Shown here one piece after another: positions 29,112-41,176 of a stretch of 64,000 nt of DNA. The DNA lies in the NCBI GenBank assembly GCA_918026815.1, contig CAKJVC010000014.1:992001-1056000 (forward strand), in the 5' to 3' direction. Below the pieces are notes generated by a model. That model was not told where the DNA came from. It saw nothing but the letters and a program-made list of their open reading frames with translations, and searched no databases. Source of the stretch: Chalara sp. BL73 (lineage: Eukaryota; Ascomycota; Leotiomycetes; Helotiales). Made by a program: the position numbers and the translations under genes. Each line of letters starts with the position of its first letter. Positions within the stretch are counted from its first letter, which is position 1.

Positions 29112-31015
29112 GACTGGCCCAGTTCGCGCAGCGGCGGCGGCAGCGGCAGCGGCAGCGGGCAAGGACGGTTGGATGGAATAATGCCTAAGATCACGGACAC
29201 CTCGGATGCGAAGCTTACGGTGAACCTGGAATCTGATGTTTAGCGAGGAGCCCGGGGGGAGGTTGTTGGTCGCCGATGAGGAGAAGATGGTGTGGGAATT
29301 GGGTGCAATCGTAACACATAGCGCGTCTGCGCTTATTAATTTTGATGGGATATGGACAAGGGCTCTTGAAGGACACCGCCTACTTGTTACAGATATACAA
29401 AAAAGAAATAAAAAGGAAATGATGGATTGCAAACCCTTCAGTACACCTGGTACTCCCAAGGACCCCCGTAAGAGTATTTAAAGGCATATAAAAAGATACG
29501 TCGCTACAGTAAAATATAGCTCTTCTAAGATATAGATGTTAGTGCTGGCTGAAGTCAGGTCACATTTCTCTTGGCGGGCAAAACGTTACCTGTTACCCTT
29601 ACTAGCGCATCAATCCATAAGGACATAGGTATCATCTATTTCTTTCCTCACGCAAATGCGCACTCAGCTTAAACTTGAAAGCCTCCTATACTTCAGATAC
29701 CAAATCCAATGCCTCTGGCTCCAGAGTTAACAACCCCATTTGTCCCGTTTTTCGGCGCTTCTTTACTCCTATCAAATAACCACCACATGTGTTCGTCTCG
29801 TATCACTCTACACGCTCTGATCCGTACTCCATCCAATCATAGAAGCTAGCTTCATCTGGGTGAAAATATAGGGGATATAAAACTCAATGGAAGATGGCAT
29901 ATGTCTGCAGGTTCAGCTGTAAGAATTGCCGCTCCCCATTTCAAAGCATCAGATGTCCACACGTGACATAGCACCCTGTACACCAGTAGATGGTCACGTC
30001 TATAGCCGCTTAGTTATAAAAGTCAACCCCTGTTGAACCCAAGGGACCAGAGTACAGGAACATGCCGGGCACGTTTTAGGGTAGTTGAGGCTCTTTATAC
30101 TGGTAGCTCCAAATTTAGGGCTGGAAGCTAGGCGGCCTTGTCAAACCTCTGGCCAGCGCCGCGCTGCCTCCCGATTTAAACGACCATTATACGATAGAAC
30201 CAGCTCTCCAGAATGTGGAGCCGCCATCCCCGTCTCTTTCGGGGATCCACAGTCGGCATCCTGCAGTATGTATCTCCTCGTCCGTCTATCTAGTGGTCGG
30301 CGACCTGAATCTGGTATACTACAAACACCCCTCCGACCCCAGGGTTGTGCCAAGCTGAATCCAAATCCGTATCGAGTTGTCCCAAGTTCAGACTCAAGGG
30401 ATAAATACGGAACCTTGTCATGATTTATTAGTCATTGCATTTCTCTAGAATACCACTGACTGTAGTCGTGGAGTGGGTTCAGTAAGCGGCATTCAGAATC
30501 TGCCTATCAAGGGCAAGTGAGATCTGACTCTCCTTTCAGCCTCATAGACCAGAGACGCACGGCTCACATCCTAGAGTTAGAGGCTTACTTCAAGACTAAT
30601 CTCTAAGGATAAGATTTGCTAACCTTCATCAATCCATGTTTTCTCGCCCGGCGTCTCAATGATGAAAATTTCATGCCGGCCGGGGATCTATAAGCCATGA
30701 TGCAAGTCAAGGGTTGGTGGGTTCCATGACTAATGTTGAAGACTGAACTCGTTACTGCCAGAGATTGTGAACATCTCTCTGTAAAGGGCTTTGGTCGCCG
30801 TCCATAGTTAATTCAAATGGGAAACTCCAGTCCATGGCTTTCATAAGGTCGAGGAGTTTCAAAAAGGGAAAGAACCATCCTTCCTCCTTCTGCTTTTCGA
30901 TTATCACTTCACTATCGTATAAGTTAAAGTTTCCCCAGCACAAAAAACCTCTTCTCTTATAATACTAAAGACTCTTCACGGTTTGCTACACGCTCGCGGC
31001 TTCAAAGACGACGAT
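29112..31015. other. Divergent intergenic region with GCN repeat
   Basis: About 1.9 kb between the Zn2Cys6 gene (minus) and the ABCG transporter gene (plus). A GC-rich trinucleotide-like repeat (GGC/AGC units) lies at about 29128-29158 beside the regulator's start. No gene is recognised in the rest; it probably holds both promoters. Confidence 0.55.
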
Positions 31016-33701
31016 ATGCCTCACCCAGCGGAAGAGATTCGCCCTCTCAACAGGTCCTTGAGGGATAGCCATGCCTCCGGAATCCGCCCAACAACCGCTT
31101 TCAGCGTCGATATCGAGAGCAAGGCGGCTTCAACGGCGAGTGATGAAGCACACCTGCTGAATACTAGTGTTAGTTCCTTCTCATGGTCCGACGTTACCGT
31201 TACTGTCAAGGACTATAAGACGAAGACGCCAAAGAATATTCTGAATAACGTCTCTGGGTTTGTTGAAGCCGGTAGGTGAACCCAGCATCGGTTCTAAGCC
31301 TCAATCAAGCTAAAATTTCTGGCAGGAGAGATTTGTGCTTTGATGGGACCAAGTGGCTGCGGGAAAACAACACTCCTTGATGTCCTTGCACATCGTGACC
31401 TAAGCTCTGGGGCAAATATTGAAGGAATAACTTTAGTTAACGGGATCAAGCCCTCTCTAGGTGCTTTCCGAGAGTTGTCATCTTATGTTGAACAGGATGA
31501 CGCCCTGATCGGATCTCTAACAGTCAAAGAGACGCTGCATTTCGCCGCACGTCTTGCACACAAAAAGTATATAGCTTTCTACGTCGAGAATACTAAGCTA
31601 ACATTGTGCTAGTTCACTGACGAAGTCGGAACGAACCAGACGAATCGAATCTTTGATAAACTCCTTCGGTCTCACAAGTCAAGCGCACACCATCGTTGGT
31701 ACTCCAATCCGCAGAGGCTTAAGTGGTGGACAGAAGCGTCGCGTTAGTGTCGCAAGTCAACTCGTGACTGGACCAAAGAGTGGGTTTCTTTGTCTCTCTC
31801 CAGATCAGCAACTTAGAGATACCGTGATTATTATGTTCACATTATACTCAAAAACCGAGCCGCTAACTGCTATGGCCATTCAGTTCTCTTCTTGGATGAA
31901 CCTACCAGTGGCCTTGATTCTGCTGCAAGTTGGGAAGTCATCTCATTTGTCAAGGAAGTTGCAAAGAGAAACAACGTATGTTTCCCTGTCTATTTTCCAA
32001 TATCTGGAGCTAATGAAATTATGTAGTTGATTGTTATTGCAAGTATACACCAACCATCAACCTCGGTTTTCCACCTCTTCGACAAGCTCCTTCTTCTCTC
32101 AGGAGGAAGTTCGCCATACTTTGGCCCTATCTCCGATGCGAGCACATATTTCCAGTCTATTGGCTGCCCAATCCCTTTACAGACTGTAAGCAGGAATTTC
32201 CAGTATTGCTTTTGCCGGGACTTGCGCTGTACATGTACCGTCTAATGAGAATGACATGTGTATCATCATCCAGTTTCGTTCAGATGGATTTAGCAGACAT
32301 TATAACCTATACGAAAGACCAATTCTTTTGTTGAGATCCCATTCATAGCGGGAGCGGATTGCTAACTACGTGTTTAGAATCCGGCCGAGTTCATGCTCGA
32401 ACTACTGAACACGGATTTCGCCAAAGACCATACTCAGGCTGAAATTAATATTCAACGCTTAGAGACGTACTGGGCAACATCAGCTGAACGCAATTTCATT
32501 TCAGCACGAATCGACGAAGTGCAAAGGTCTCCTGCCGGGCTACCTCCCTCAAAGTCGTCAGCCCAAAACTTCCCAATCACCGTCACGGCGCTCGTTCACA
32601 GGTCGTTCATCAAGAGTTATCGCGATGTCATTGTATGTTCCGTTCTATTTACTTTAGGTTGAGCAGAATTAACTCCCTGGCATAGGCATATGGCGTACGT
32701 ATTGTTATGTATACTAGCTTAGCTATTATGATGGGTACAATCTGGCTTCGGCTCTCAGATCACCAAGATGCCATTATACCCTTTACCAATGCAATTGTGA
32801 GCCCATACTCGGTAAATTTGGTTACCTTCAGTGCTAACACAGCACCTAGTTCTTCGGTTCTGCATTCATGAGCTTCATGGCTGTGGGTAAGTCCACCCCT
32901 ATCATCACGAGGTCCCTATGCAGGTTTCGTTGACGCTCGTACAGCATACATTCCTAGCTACCTAGAAGATCGTGCGACGTTTATTAAGGAGCGCGCCAAT
33001 GGACTTTATGGGGCAACTGCTTTCATGGTCTCAAACTTTATCATTGGTCTACCATATCTTTTCCTCATCTCATTCATATTTTCGGTCATAGCTTACTGGC
33101 TTTCTGGCTTCCGTTCCAATGGTAGTGCTTTCATCACATTTGTTATGGTACGTAGAGGACACTGCTCTATTCTGAGCAAGTCATTTAGATTACGTATGCT
33201 GACTTATAATTCGCAGTGGCTCTTCCTCGATCTTGTCGCTGCGGAATCTCTCGTGGTCTTTATCAGCTCAATATTCCCAGTATTTGTTATCTCTCTTGCG
33301 CTCACAGCATTTGCCAATGGCCTTTGGATGTCTGTCGCTGGATTTTTAGTCACGCCCAAGATTCTTAATGTGTTCTGGCGCTACGTATTCCACTATATCG
33401 ATTATCAAGTATGGTTTCTTCGTCTCATCTCTATAGTCCTAAAGCTAACATTGAGGGCCAGACCTATGTCTTTCAAGGAATGATGGTCAACGAATTCGTA
33501 GACAGAACATATATCTGCGGTGATGATTGTCAATGCATGTACCAAACGGAACTTGCAGCCCAGTGCAAGATCGCAGGTACCGGTGTCTTGGACAAGTATG
33601 GCTACAAGGCTGGCCACACCGGTGAGTGGGTCGGAATCATCTTGGGCATTGTCCTTGGATACCGTCTCCTGGCATGGGGTGTTATCGCTTTCAGGAAGTA
33701 G
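31016..33701 (+). CDS. ABCG-type half transporter (ABC-2 exporter)
   Basis: Eleven exons: 31016-31271, 31326-31566, 31613-31779, 31884-31975, 32027-32185, 32378-32632, 32686-32796, 32850-32886, 32945-33147, 33217-33408 and 33462-33701. They sum to 650 residues, normal for a WBC/ABCG half-size protein. The ATPase comes first: Walker A GPSGCGKTTLLD near residue 93, Q-loop YVEQDD, signature LSGGQKRRVSVASQL near 200, Walker B ILFLDEPTSGLDSAAS near 222, and the switch His in IASIHQPS. The ABC-2 membrane domain follows, with about six hydrophobic segments (FIIGLPYLFLISFIFSVIAYWL, then LVVFISSIFPVFVISLALTAF), an extracellular Cys-containing loop (YICGDDCQCMYQ) and a last helix (IILGIVLGYRLLAWGVIAF). 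It should work as a dimer in a membrane, exporting lipids, sterols or drugs; the substrate is unknown. All splice joins keep phase and every ATPase motif is intact. Confidence 0.93.
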
Positions 33702-34427
33702 GTAGTTTGATTCTTTGGCTCATTGAGGCGTTTATTATAGATTATGCATTATGCAAGGCGAGGAAATATCAATATTTAATTAGTAGCAGTATACAGGAGC
33801 GAGAACAAAAGCTGCCGACTTGATCAATATATACTTGATGAACACCTTATATCTGACGATTTCCATGCCGGTTTCATAAACAAGCAACCTTGGTACCGAA
33901 CAATAATACCCCGGCCAACACCACACATGATTATCTGTACCTTCTAAAGTATATGAAGGCTAACTGATGGCCATGGTTCCCAGGTCTTGAGTGTCTGACT
34001 ATGATTTACATGGCTTCGCAGTAGCTGCAGCTGTGTGTAGCCAGTGCCATAAACGAAGACGCTGCAGCATGAGATGCTATAGTCACATGACAAGCCTTCG
34101 CTTAACGAGCCCCTTAATTCCCAACTCAACCCGAGTCTTTCTTTCACATCTCGAACACCATTGCCTTTTTCTAATCCTAAGATCTACTATATTTTGCCGA
34201 CGGACGTTTTCAAATAATCCAACAAACGACTTTTTTGGTAACACACTTAATCTCCATACATGCGGAGCTTACTCCAGCTTACCTGCTCAGCCACATTTAT
34301 TTAATGCATTAAGTTTCTCTTAGTTTCTCACATGTCTCATTTCCCAGAGAACATCAACTTTGTTAAAGTGATTAGCATGATGGTCCGTTCTCCTCGCTAC
34401 CTTTCGATCAAACTGTTGGGACGTGCA

Positions 34428-34437
34428 GATGTGCAAC
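34428..34437 (+). repeat. GATGTGCAAC, variant motif copy
   Basis: Differs from the exact motif by one C-to-T change at the CpG. CGCTACC begins 33 bp upstream, close to the spacing of the triplicated unit. A partial second copy, GACGTGCAG, sits directly before it. Confidence 0.45.
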
Positions 34438-34890
34438 AAAAGGAAACAGATAGTCTCGCATTGCAGTTTCTCATTGGTCATACATTTCAAAAACGCTGGA
34501 TATCTGGGGCGTCCGTGATGGTGGAAAGATAACCCCCACACCAGTTATGATTGCAGAGTTTTGGCTCCATCATATTCTATTTATGTTTTTGGGTCCCTTG
34601 CAGGACCAGAGTTGGAAATGCGGGGTTGACCTATTAGAATAGCTTTGAATCGAATTATCATCACAGGGGACCGAGGTGCAAGCCACTTAGGCGGCGCAAG
34701 GCTCTTGCTCTGGCTTGTTGGCTGTGGTGCTTGAGAACTTGCAAATATAAAGGATGAGATGAAGCAGCAAGTCTGGATTTGCTCAGTGGTAATTTGATTG
34801 GCATTAGCTCCAGTAGAGTGAGGAATAGGAGAGCAAGTTACCCCCACGATCTACACAAGCAATGGAGATTTGCGATCTCTTAGTTTATCT

Positions 34891-35292
34891 CGTTACCATA
34901 CATACACAATGCTGGAAGCACAGACGTGCAACAGAAACTCTTTGCGCGAGTCCTATTGGCACTACTTTCTAGTGAAGCCATGAGAAGTGCTTTTCTGATT
35001 ACCACCTATCAAATTGCGGATGAACAGCAGAGACGTCAAATGACTCGCATCCTTGGTCAGGTGGCGGATGAGGAAATCCTCCAAGGTGCTAAGCACAGTC
35101 CACGATATCCTATCCCTTCATAGCGTTACCAAACAAATACCACAATGGATTTATAGACATGCAACAACAGAGCTCGCGAACTCTTTGACCCTTCTCTGGC
35201 CCAATAGCAGGCTGTCCTGTGTACGTATCTGCTAACGTTCAGCTCCGTCTCGTTACCATCTAAAAACAACAATGGAGAGACAGACATGCAAC
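34891..35292 (+). repeat. Triplicated CGTTACC-(32)-GACRTGCAAC unit
   Basis: Three related segments begin with CGTTACC at 34891, 35124 and 35251. In each, the motif (GACGTGCAAC once, GACATGCAAC twice) starts exactly 32 bp later, at 34923, 35156 and 35283. CACAAT or ACAATGGA lies between them, and CAGA/CAACAGA follows the motif. The distances between units are 233 and 127 bp, so they are not a simple tandem array. They look like copies of one short element that have diverged outside the conserved points. Confidence 0.7.
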
Positions 35293-36509
35293 AGAAGTAT
35301 TCTCGGGCTTATATTCGAGTTCACAAAAATTCATTGGAAGAATAACGGATGTAGATATCCTGTCATGTGAGCTTCATCACCTCCCTTTTCCCATTCCCTT
35401 CCATGAACTCTTCGAGCCTATATAGCTGAAGCTTCGGCGCATACACGAACTCTGCCTCGATGGGCCGACAGAGCTTTTCGAGAAGAAAAAGTAATAAAAG
35501 CCTGTAGTAGCTCGAGTCTTTCAAATCACTTATGATCAACGGGAACGCTCTATTATTGCATGGCTTTGCAACTCCAACAAGTATGCGTTGTTATGAAATT
35601 CAATATGCCACCCAGTCTATAGCTTTCCCAGACAAAGAGATTGTGAGAATATCATCTTCACATGTTCGACCTGCTGTGCATCAAGACTCGTATCGCCTTC
35701 AGGTAGGGAAGGGATTGAAGGAGAATAACGGAACTGACTGGAGATGACCCTACCATATTGCAGCCTCTTCTGGCTTCTTGGGGCCAAGCAATCTCCGAAC
35801 CACTGCAGTGGTTGCTGGCCGGGCTACAACTCTGACGACGAGGCGATGCTTATTTCTGAATGGGCATTGGCCATGTTCATCATACATGTCTTGTTTATGG
35901 CGGAAGTCTCAAAGATTAGGTTCAGCACCTAACATAATGCGGAGTACCACAATCTCTACGCAAAAGTCTGCAAAACCATGTTAAGCTCAGATTTCTTATG
36001 ACAAACTCACATATTGAAACTTGTATCGTCAAAGCTACGAAAACCGTGGTTTATGCTTCTGCGACAGCAAAGTAACAATTCGGTTTGACGCCTGTGAATA
36101 CATCACAATTCGAGAGGTATAAGTACAGGGAGAGACTTGTTCCAGAAAAAAAAGAAAAAAACAAAAAAAAAACACAAGTAGTCTCAGAAGTCGTGCCTTG
36201 ATTGGCAAACGTTGCACCTAGATTGAAGAGCACAATAGATTGATTATAATACAATCTAAGCTATCGGACCGCAAATCATCATTCAAAAGCTTAATATTGA
36301 AAAGATCCCATGCCAGGATAATTAAAAATGCAGGCATGCGACAATAATTTAAAGAACTGGTTCTCCGGGGGGGGGAGGATACTCAGCTTGAGCGAAGACA
36401 GATGTTTCGTCATTCAATCACGAGTCAGATGTGAAGGGAGAAAAAAAATATAAATATGGTGATAAGAGTAAGCACTACGAAAGACCTCCAATACCAGACC
36501 CTCGGGACA

Positions 36510-36519
36510 GACGTGCAAC
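36510..36519 (+). repeat. GACGTGCAAC motif copy
   Basis: Exact copy with the flank GGACA before and AAAG after, like the triplicated unit's GAGACA flank. The CGTTACC partner is not recognisable here. Confidence 0.55.
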
Positions 36520-36617
36520 AAAGTGGTTCTCTGTTTGTGAATGATTGGGCATCAAGAAGTGCCGGCTTCCCTTACTTAAGCTCATACTTTGCATGATTAT
36601 TGAAGGTTTAAACACCC

Positions 36618-36632
36618 CGCGCGTGCGCGCGT
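36618..36632. repeat. Alternating purine-pyrimidine GC tract
   Basis: CGCGCGTGCGCGCGT, 15 bp of strict alternation in otherwise AT-rich sequence. Such tracts can adopt left-handed Z-DNA; whether this one does is unknown. Confidence 0.6.
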
Positions 36633-37539
36633 TGTGCCGTAAGCCCCCTTTTACATCAACAACCAAAAAAAGGGGCTTTATCTGAGACAACCACCGCAGC
36701 TCTGATAGATGTTTAACTTTTGCGCTTCGACCGTTTTAAGGAGCCGATCAACACAATGCCACAACTATCTTTTTTTAATTTTTTTCATGATACCGTATTG
36801 TCTTCTCAGGGCTTGAGAAAGGGTAAAAGGTGCGTTTGGCAGCTGTTCTTGGGATGCGGGTTCAGGCGTAGGACGGACGGCTTTTTCCGTTGACGTAAGG
36901 TGGTAGAACTCCCAGGGGTCGGCTTGGCGAAACATGGACGACATACCAGCAGATCAGCTCGGCGCGATGCGGTTGGCATAGATCTCTACAGCCATACATC
37001 CTCAGCTCAGCAATGCAATGAGTTGTCAACCACACCATGCAGCTCACGCTTTCTTTATTTAGATCGGTGAACCACCTTGCGGATACTGAGATAGTCGCCG
37101 ACAGACCTGATTGCTTAGCCTTAATTCTGGATTTCGAATCCTCGGTTTTGATATGGCAGATAAATTCAGCAGCAGCCACCTTATTATGAGGGGAAGTTCG
37201 AAAGAAGAATTGTATAGGCTAGCGCGCAGCCGTCACTTGGGACAGAAAGAGAGCCCATGCGACTGGCCGCACCAGGGTAGCTCGACCCTTTTTGGTCTCG
37301 CATCCCGCGCCACTCCAAATTACACTTCCATTCCTCCCTCCCAAAATGCATGTCTGTGCCCGGTTGGGACTCTTCTATGAATATGTGCTTCTGAGCGGCT
37401 CATCTCCGAGATCGCGATCAATTTATTGTCTCGCGAGCCTCGCCCCACTGTCACAATATTTCACATGAGACCACATGGTATTTATAAAGGATCGCCCGCC
37501 GGGCTTTGGGATGAGAAATGGAGATTCTTCGTAAAAGAG

Positions 37540-38470
37540 CCATTCATGAAGTATTAAATACCAACAGGCTTCCGCATGTAGTTTGGTCTGCTGCGTACCA
37601 CAAGTTCCCAACATTCCAGGAAGTGGGCCTAGAGCCTAGTCTACAGATTCAGTTGATATTCAAGTAATGGGTTAAAGGCTGAGACAGAACATACTTTGGG
37701 GCCAATGATACTCGGAAGTTTTTCGTGTCCCGTTGTTTTGTAGCATATCGCCGTTCCCAACATCTTGGATATTGGGTTAGAGCCTCATTCACTGGCCGCT
37801 CAATATTGAGATGTTGGCAATGTAGGACAGAGAATCGAGGTTATGCAACGACTTCTCAGGAGCCAATCATGTCTACACGCTCTTCAGATGCAAATAATTC
37901 GTTACACAGCGGGCTTCACAGCCGTTCAACAAATGAATACCAGTGTCTGATTTACATCCAGAATATTCTAAATACAGCATGTTGCGAGCAAACCAGCCGT
38001 ATATACACTATTTCAAGAACCAATCATGTTTCAGTGTCGTTCAGGCTCTAATGCGTTGTTGCGTATCGCGTTTTCCCAATATCAAGAAAAGTATATATAT
38101 TGCCCATTTAATAGGCGACTAATACACAAGATATTATGGAGAAAAGCTATGCCGAAGGCGTTCAGAAGCCGATCATGTCCGTGCGTGTCTCGGCTCCAGT
38201 GCTTTGCTGCATATCGCACTTCCCAACAGATCAAAAAAAGCAGACCTTTGTTTGTGTGTATAGTCCTTCAACCAGATGGAGCATTGACGAACGAAGCGAC
38301 TTAAGACATGTAGCAGGCAACCAATCATGATTATGGTTAATTCTTTGTTGCATAGCGCACCTCCCAACAAACAACTCAAGAAGCCGATTTTAATATCTGG
38401 CTGTAGTCTATGTATTTTCAACCTTCAGATATTGGCTGGTGTTTTGAGATTCATTGAGAGTATGCAATCC
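37540..38470. repeat. Degenerate tandem array, about 150 bp period
   Basis: Six related units begin with CCAATCATG-like sequence at 37540, 37702, 37863, 38020, 38169 and 38321, spaced 162, 161, 157, 149 and 152 bp. A second conserved core, TGYTGCRTATCG followed by TTCCCAAC-like sequence, recurs inside the units at 37589, 37739, 37900, 38057, 38205 and 38346. Other parts have diverged strongly, so the array is old or has been mutated heavily. No unit encodes a continuous open frame, and the array sits in the gene-poor island. I do not recognise the element. Confidence 0.65.
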
Positions 38471-39806
38471 ACTCCTGTTGTCTCCCATGAGGATCATCAG
38501 GTCACGCATAAAAAGCCGATATGCCTTGTATGAGCTTCCACATATTTCAAACACAATTCGACAAGACTTAGATATTATGATTGCTTTCACATTTGTAAAC
38601 GGCTCTGCATAGGTTGATATTATCAAATTGTAGTAAGGCTTGGCAGACTCGGTTGGGCCCCTTTATAAGTTGTGACCAGACCCACTACGGCCAGTGATCC
38701 ATATATACTCAACCGTAAAAATTGAAGATACAGTCGTGTAAAATTTGCCATCACACTCTCGCCTGCTGTTTTGATTTAATTACATTCGGCTAAGCCCAAT
38801 ATCAATTTCCACTGAAGTTTCATAATGACGAACGCAAGCCGGCCGTTCGAAAGCTCATCAATTCAGAGAATAGGCTTCAGAAGCTCAACCGAAGCCCAAC
38901 CAATCAAAGTTTGAGGCGCTATTGTCTTCTACACTTATGCTGAGTGACTGCTCTCAATCTTTGTATTATTCAATAAAGAATGGGCCATTATGTAACATAG
39001 AGCATTTCATCGCTCGAAAGCTTTTCAATGAAACCAAAAGTAAGTCAAGTGTCCCTAATACACGACATGATGACGTCTTGAGATACAAAATTGCCATGGC
39101 TCCAGGGCATGGTAGGAACTCACTCAAACGCACTATATAAGTCGCCCGCTTTCTGCAAATACAAAGCATCCATATTGAACAGCTACCGAGATTCAATTTG
39201 ACCCAATAGATGAATAAAGAGAAAGCGCACTAAGATGATATGATCAACAAAAACTACCCCAAACTCGAAAAGGTATCGGAACTTTCCCTTTTAGGTGCCT
39301 CTTTCCCTCCTCAGGCAATAAATAAAAGCTCGAGCTTGACTATATTCTCGAAGTGTAGGTAACTTCTGATGGAGATGTGTATGAAGAGCATGTGGCGCAA
39401 GACACTCAGGAACAGGATGTCCTTGCCGTCCTCCAATTCAGCTCATGTTCAACTCATATATAAGCATACAGCACTCGGTGATATAGTAAATGATTGCATT
39501 GATGATTCAATGGAAACTGAACTGATAAATTTACTACATATATAGCGTATTGGGAAAAACGGAATTATAGATATTGCAAAGCCAAAGGAGAGAGCTGTGA
39601 GTGAGGCAGAAGGATTAGTCACCAGAGCAAATATGTACCAAAGATGTCATAAGAATTGGCGCGTCCACCTTAGAGGCAATTCTTTATGACACCCGGCATA
39701 AAAGCGAACAAGAAAACAGGGACTGCATAAACCGACCTCATCATTTCACCACTTGGTCCACTTTATGACGATTTTGATACAATGAAAAATCAAGGAAGCC
39801 AGTGCA

Positions 39807-39816
39807 GACATGCAAC
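39807..39816 (+). repeat. GACATGCAAC, variant motif copy
   Basis: One-base (G to A at the CpG) variant of the dispersed motif, followed by an A-run. Confidence 0.45.
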
Positions 39817-40302
39817 AAAAAAAATAAAAAATGAATGACAGTCAATCAAACCCTTAGCAAGTTATGTGAAAAGAAGAAAAGACATAATGCTTCAAGGAAT
39901 ATCAAGCCAAGTAGTCGTAATCGGGCTAGCCGCATCAGGAAGCCACCCCTAATCAGCCTCCCCACACCTCAAAACAAGTTATCAAGCCACTCACATCCAA
40001 GTTCTTCGTATACAAAACATGAAATTAACGTTCCGGAATATTTCCTCCGGGCATCTTCTTTATATGTATCTGAGACGTCCAGCATTACCGGGGCCTTCAT
40101 ATCCCTCCCCGACGCGCTCGATGGCCCGGCCAGGACATGATCCCTTTCAAGCCAGAAACAATAAAATCGACACAAGGGCCAACCCTTCTCCACCAAGATC
40201 ATGTGAGCCCTGCTATACATCATGCACCGGGCTCTTCGATTCGCCCAATCCCTTCAATCCTCCCATCTAGAGTTTGAAGAGGAGGAGAAAAGTCGAGATT
40301 TT

Positions 40303-40312
40303 GTTGCACGTC
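40303..40312 (-). repeat. GACGTGCAAC motif copy
   Basis: Exact copy on the minus strand, followed on that strand by AAAAT. Confidence 0.55.
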
Positions 40313-41166
40313 GCAGCCGTCCCGGAGCAACCTCTCCTCTGCCTCTAGGTCGTTTAAAAATGTGATACGGGCCTCCCAGTTTCCCGTACAGCCCATCTCT
40401 TTCGATTTTGGGGTGAGGGAATCGCTGGGAGAGCGGCAGATCGGGCCATCATGAGGATAGATCGACCTTGAGGATGCGATGCTCAGCGCCTATAGGTAGC
40501 TCCGCGATGTTTCTAGACGTAAGAGGGGTAAAATACGAGCAACTCTTTCCCATATATGCCCCTTTACCTGCGTTTCTCCTCAAATAATGTAGCTTTGTGG
40601 GCGGATCAGAGATCCTCCCTTGGAAGTGTGCTCTAGGCGGTAGGCCATTGGTGATCGAAGATGAATTACGGATTTAGCACCCGAGCCCATCAGCGGTGGT
40701 CGTCTTATATTTATAGGATAGTGCTTTACGAGCATACGCCTCATTCCCTACCTATATCTGCCAGGACAGCGGCTGCTGATCTGCACTTTGATGCCAACTT
40801 GGTGTAAGACAAACAATTACACAAGAAAAGGGGGGAGGGTCTAGACTATTCTCCAACTTCTCGCTTGTCAAACCCTTATGCAATATGCGGGAAGCTATGC
40901 ATCCTTGATAAATAGGACTTTGCTTTTATTCAAATCTGTAGCCATGGATAAGTTTTGGCTTCCTCGGAGTCAAAGGAGGAATATATAGATAGGCGAACAG
41001 CTTATAATACAAATTATTTCTCATTTCACACTCAATTTATTGTAGTCAAGAATTATGCCAAGTTCATAGCCAACATGGAACATGCTCACACAAGCGGAAT
41101 TCCTACCCTGCAGCATGGCTACCAACATCCAGGATCATCAAAGAAAACGGTCCAGACCCCTATCAC

Positions 41167-41176
41167 GACGTGCAAC
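41167..41176 (+). repeat. GACGTGCAAC motif copy
   Basis: Exact copy, followed by AAGA as at most other sites. Confidence 0.55.

Larger units (their letters stand above)
33702..37539. other. Left part of gene-poor repeat island
   Basis: No convincing gene. It contains the triplicated CGTTACC...GACRTGCAAC unit (34891-35292), further motif copies at 34428 and 36510, an A-run (36150-36173), a nine-G run (36367-36375) and an alternating GC tract (36618-36632). Open frames are short and interrupted, as expected of decayed repeats. Confidence 0.55.

Noticed and set aside
27151..33701. Regulator plus ABC transporter as a secondary-metabolite cluster
   Set aside because: No synthase, terpene cyclase, P450 or other tailoring enzyme is nearby; the flanking genes are housekeeping.
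31016..33701. ABCG gene as a pseudogene because its open frames are short and shift
   Set aside because: Eleven exons with GT-AG junctions restore one 650-residue frame with all ATPase motifs and membrane segments.
37125..37145. ATTTCGAATCC as a possible tRNA T-loop
   Set aside because: The stem bases do not pair and no A box lies at the right distance.
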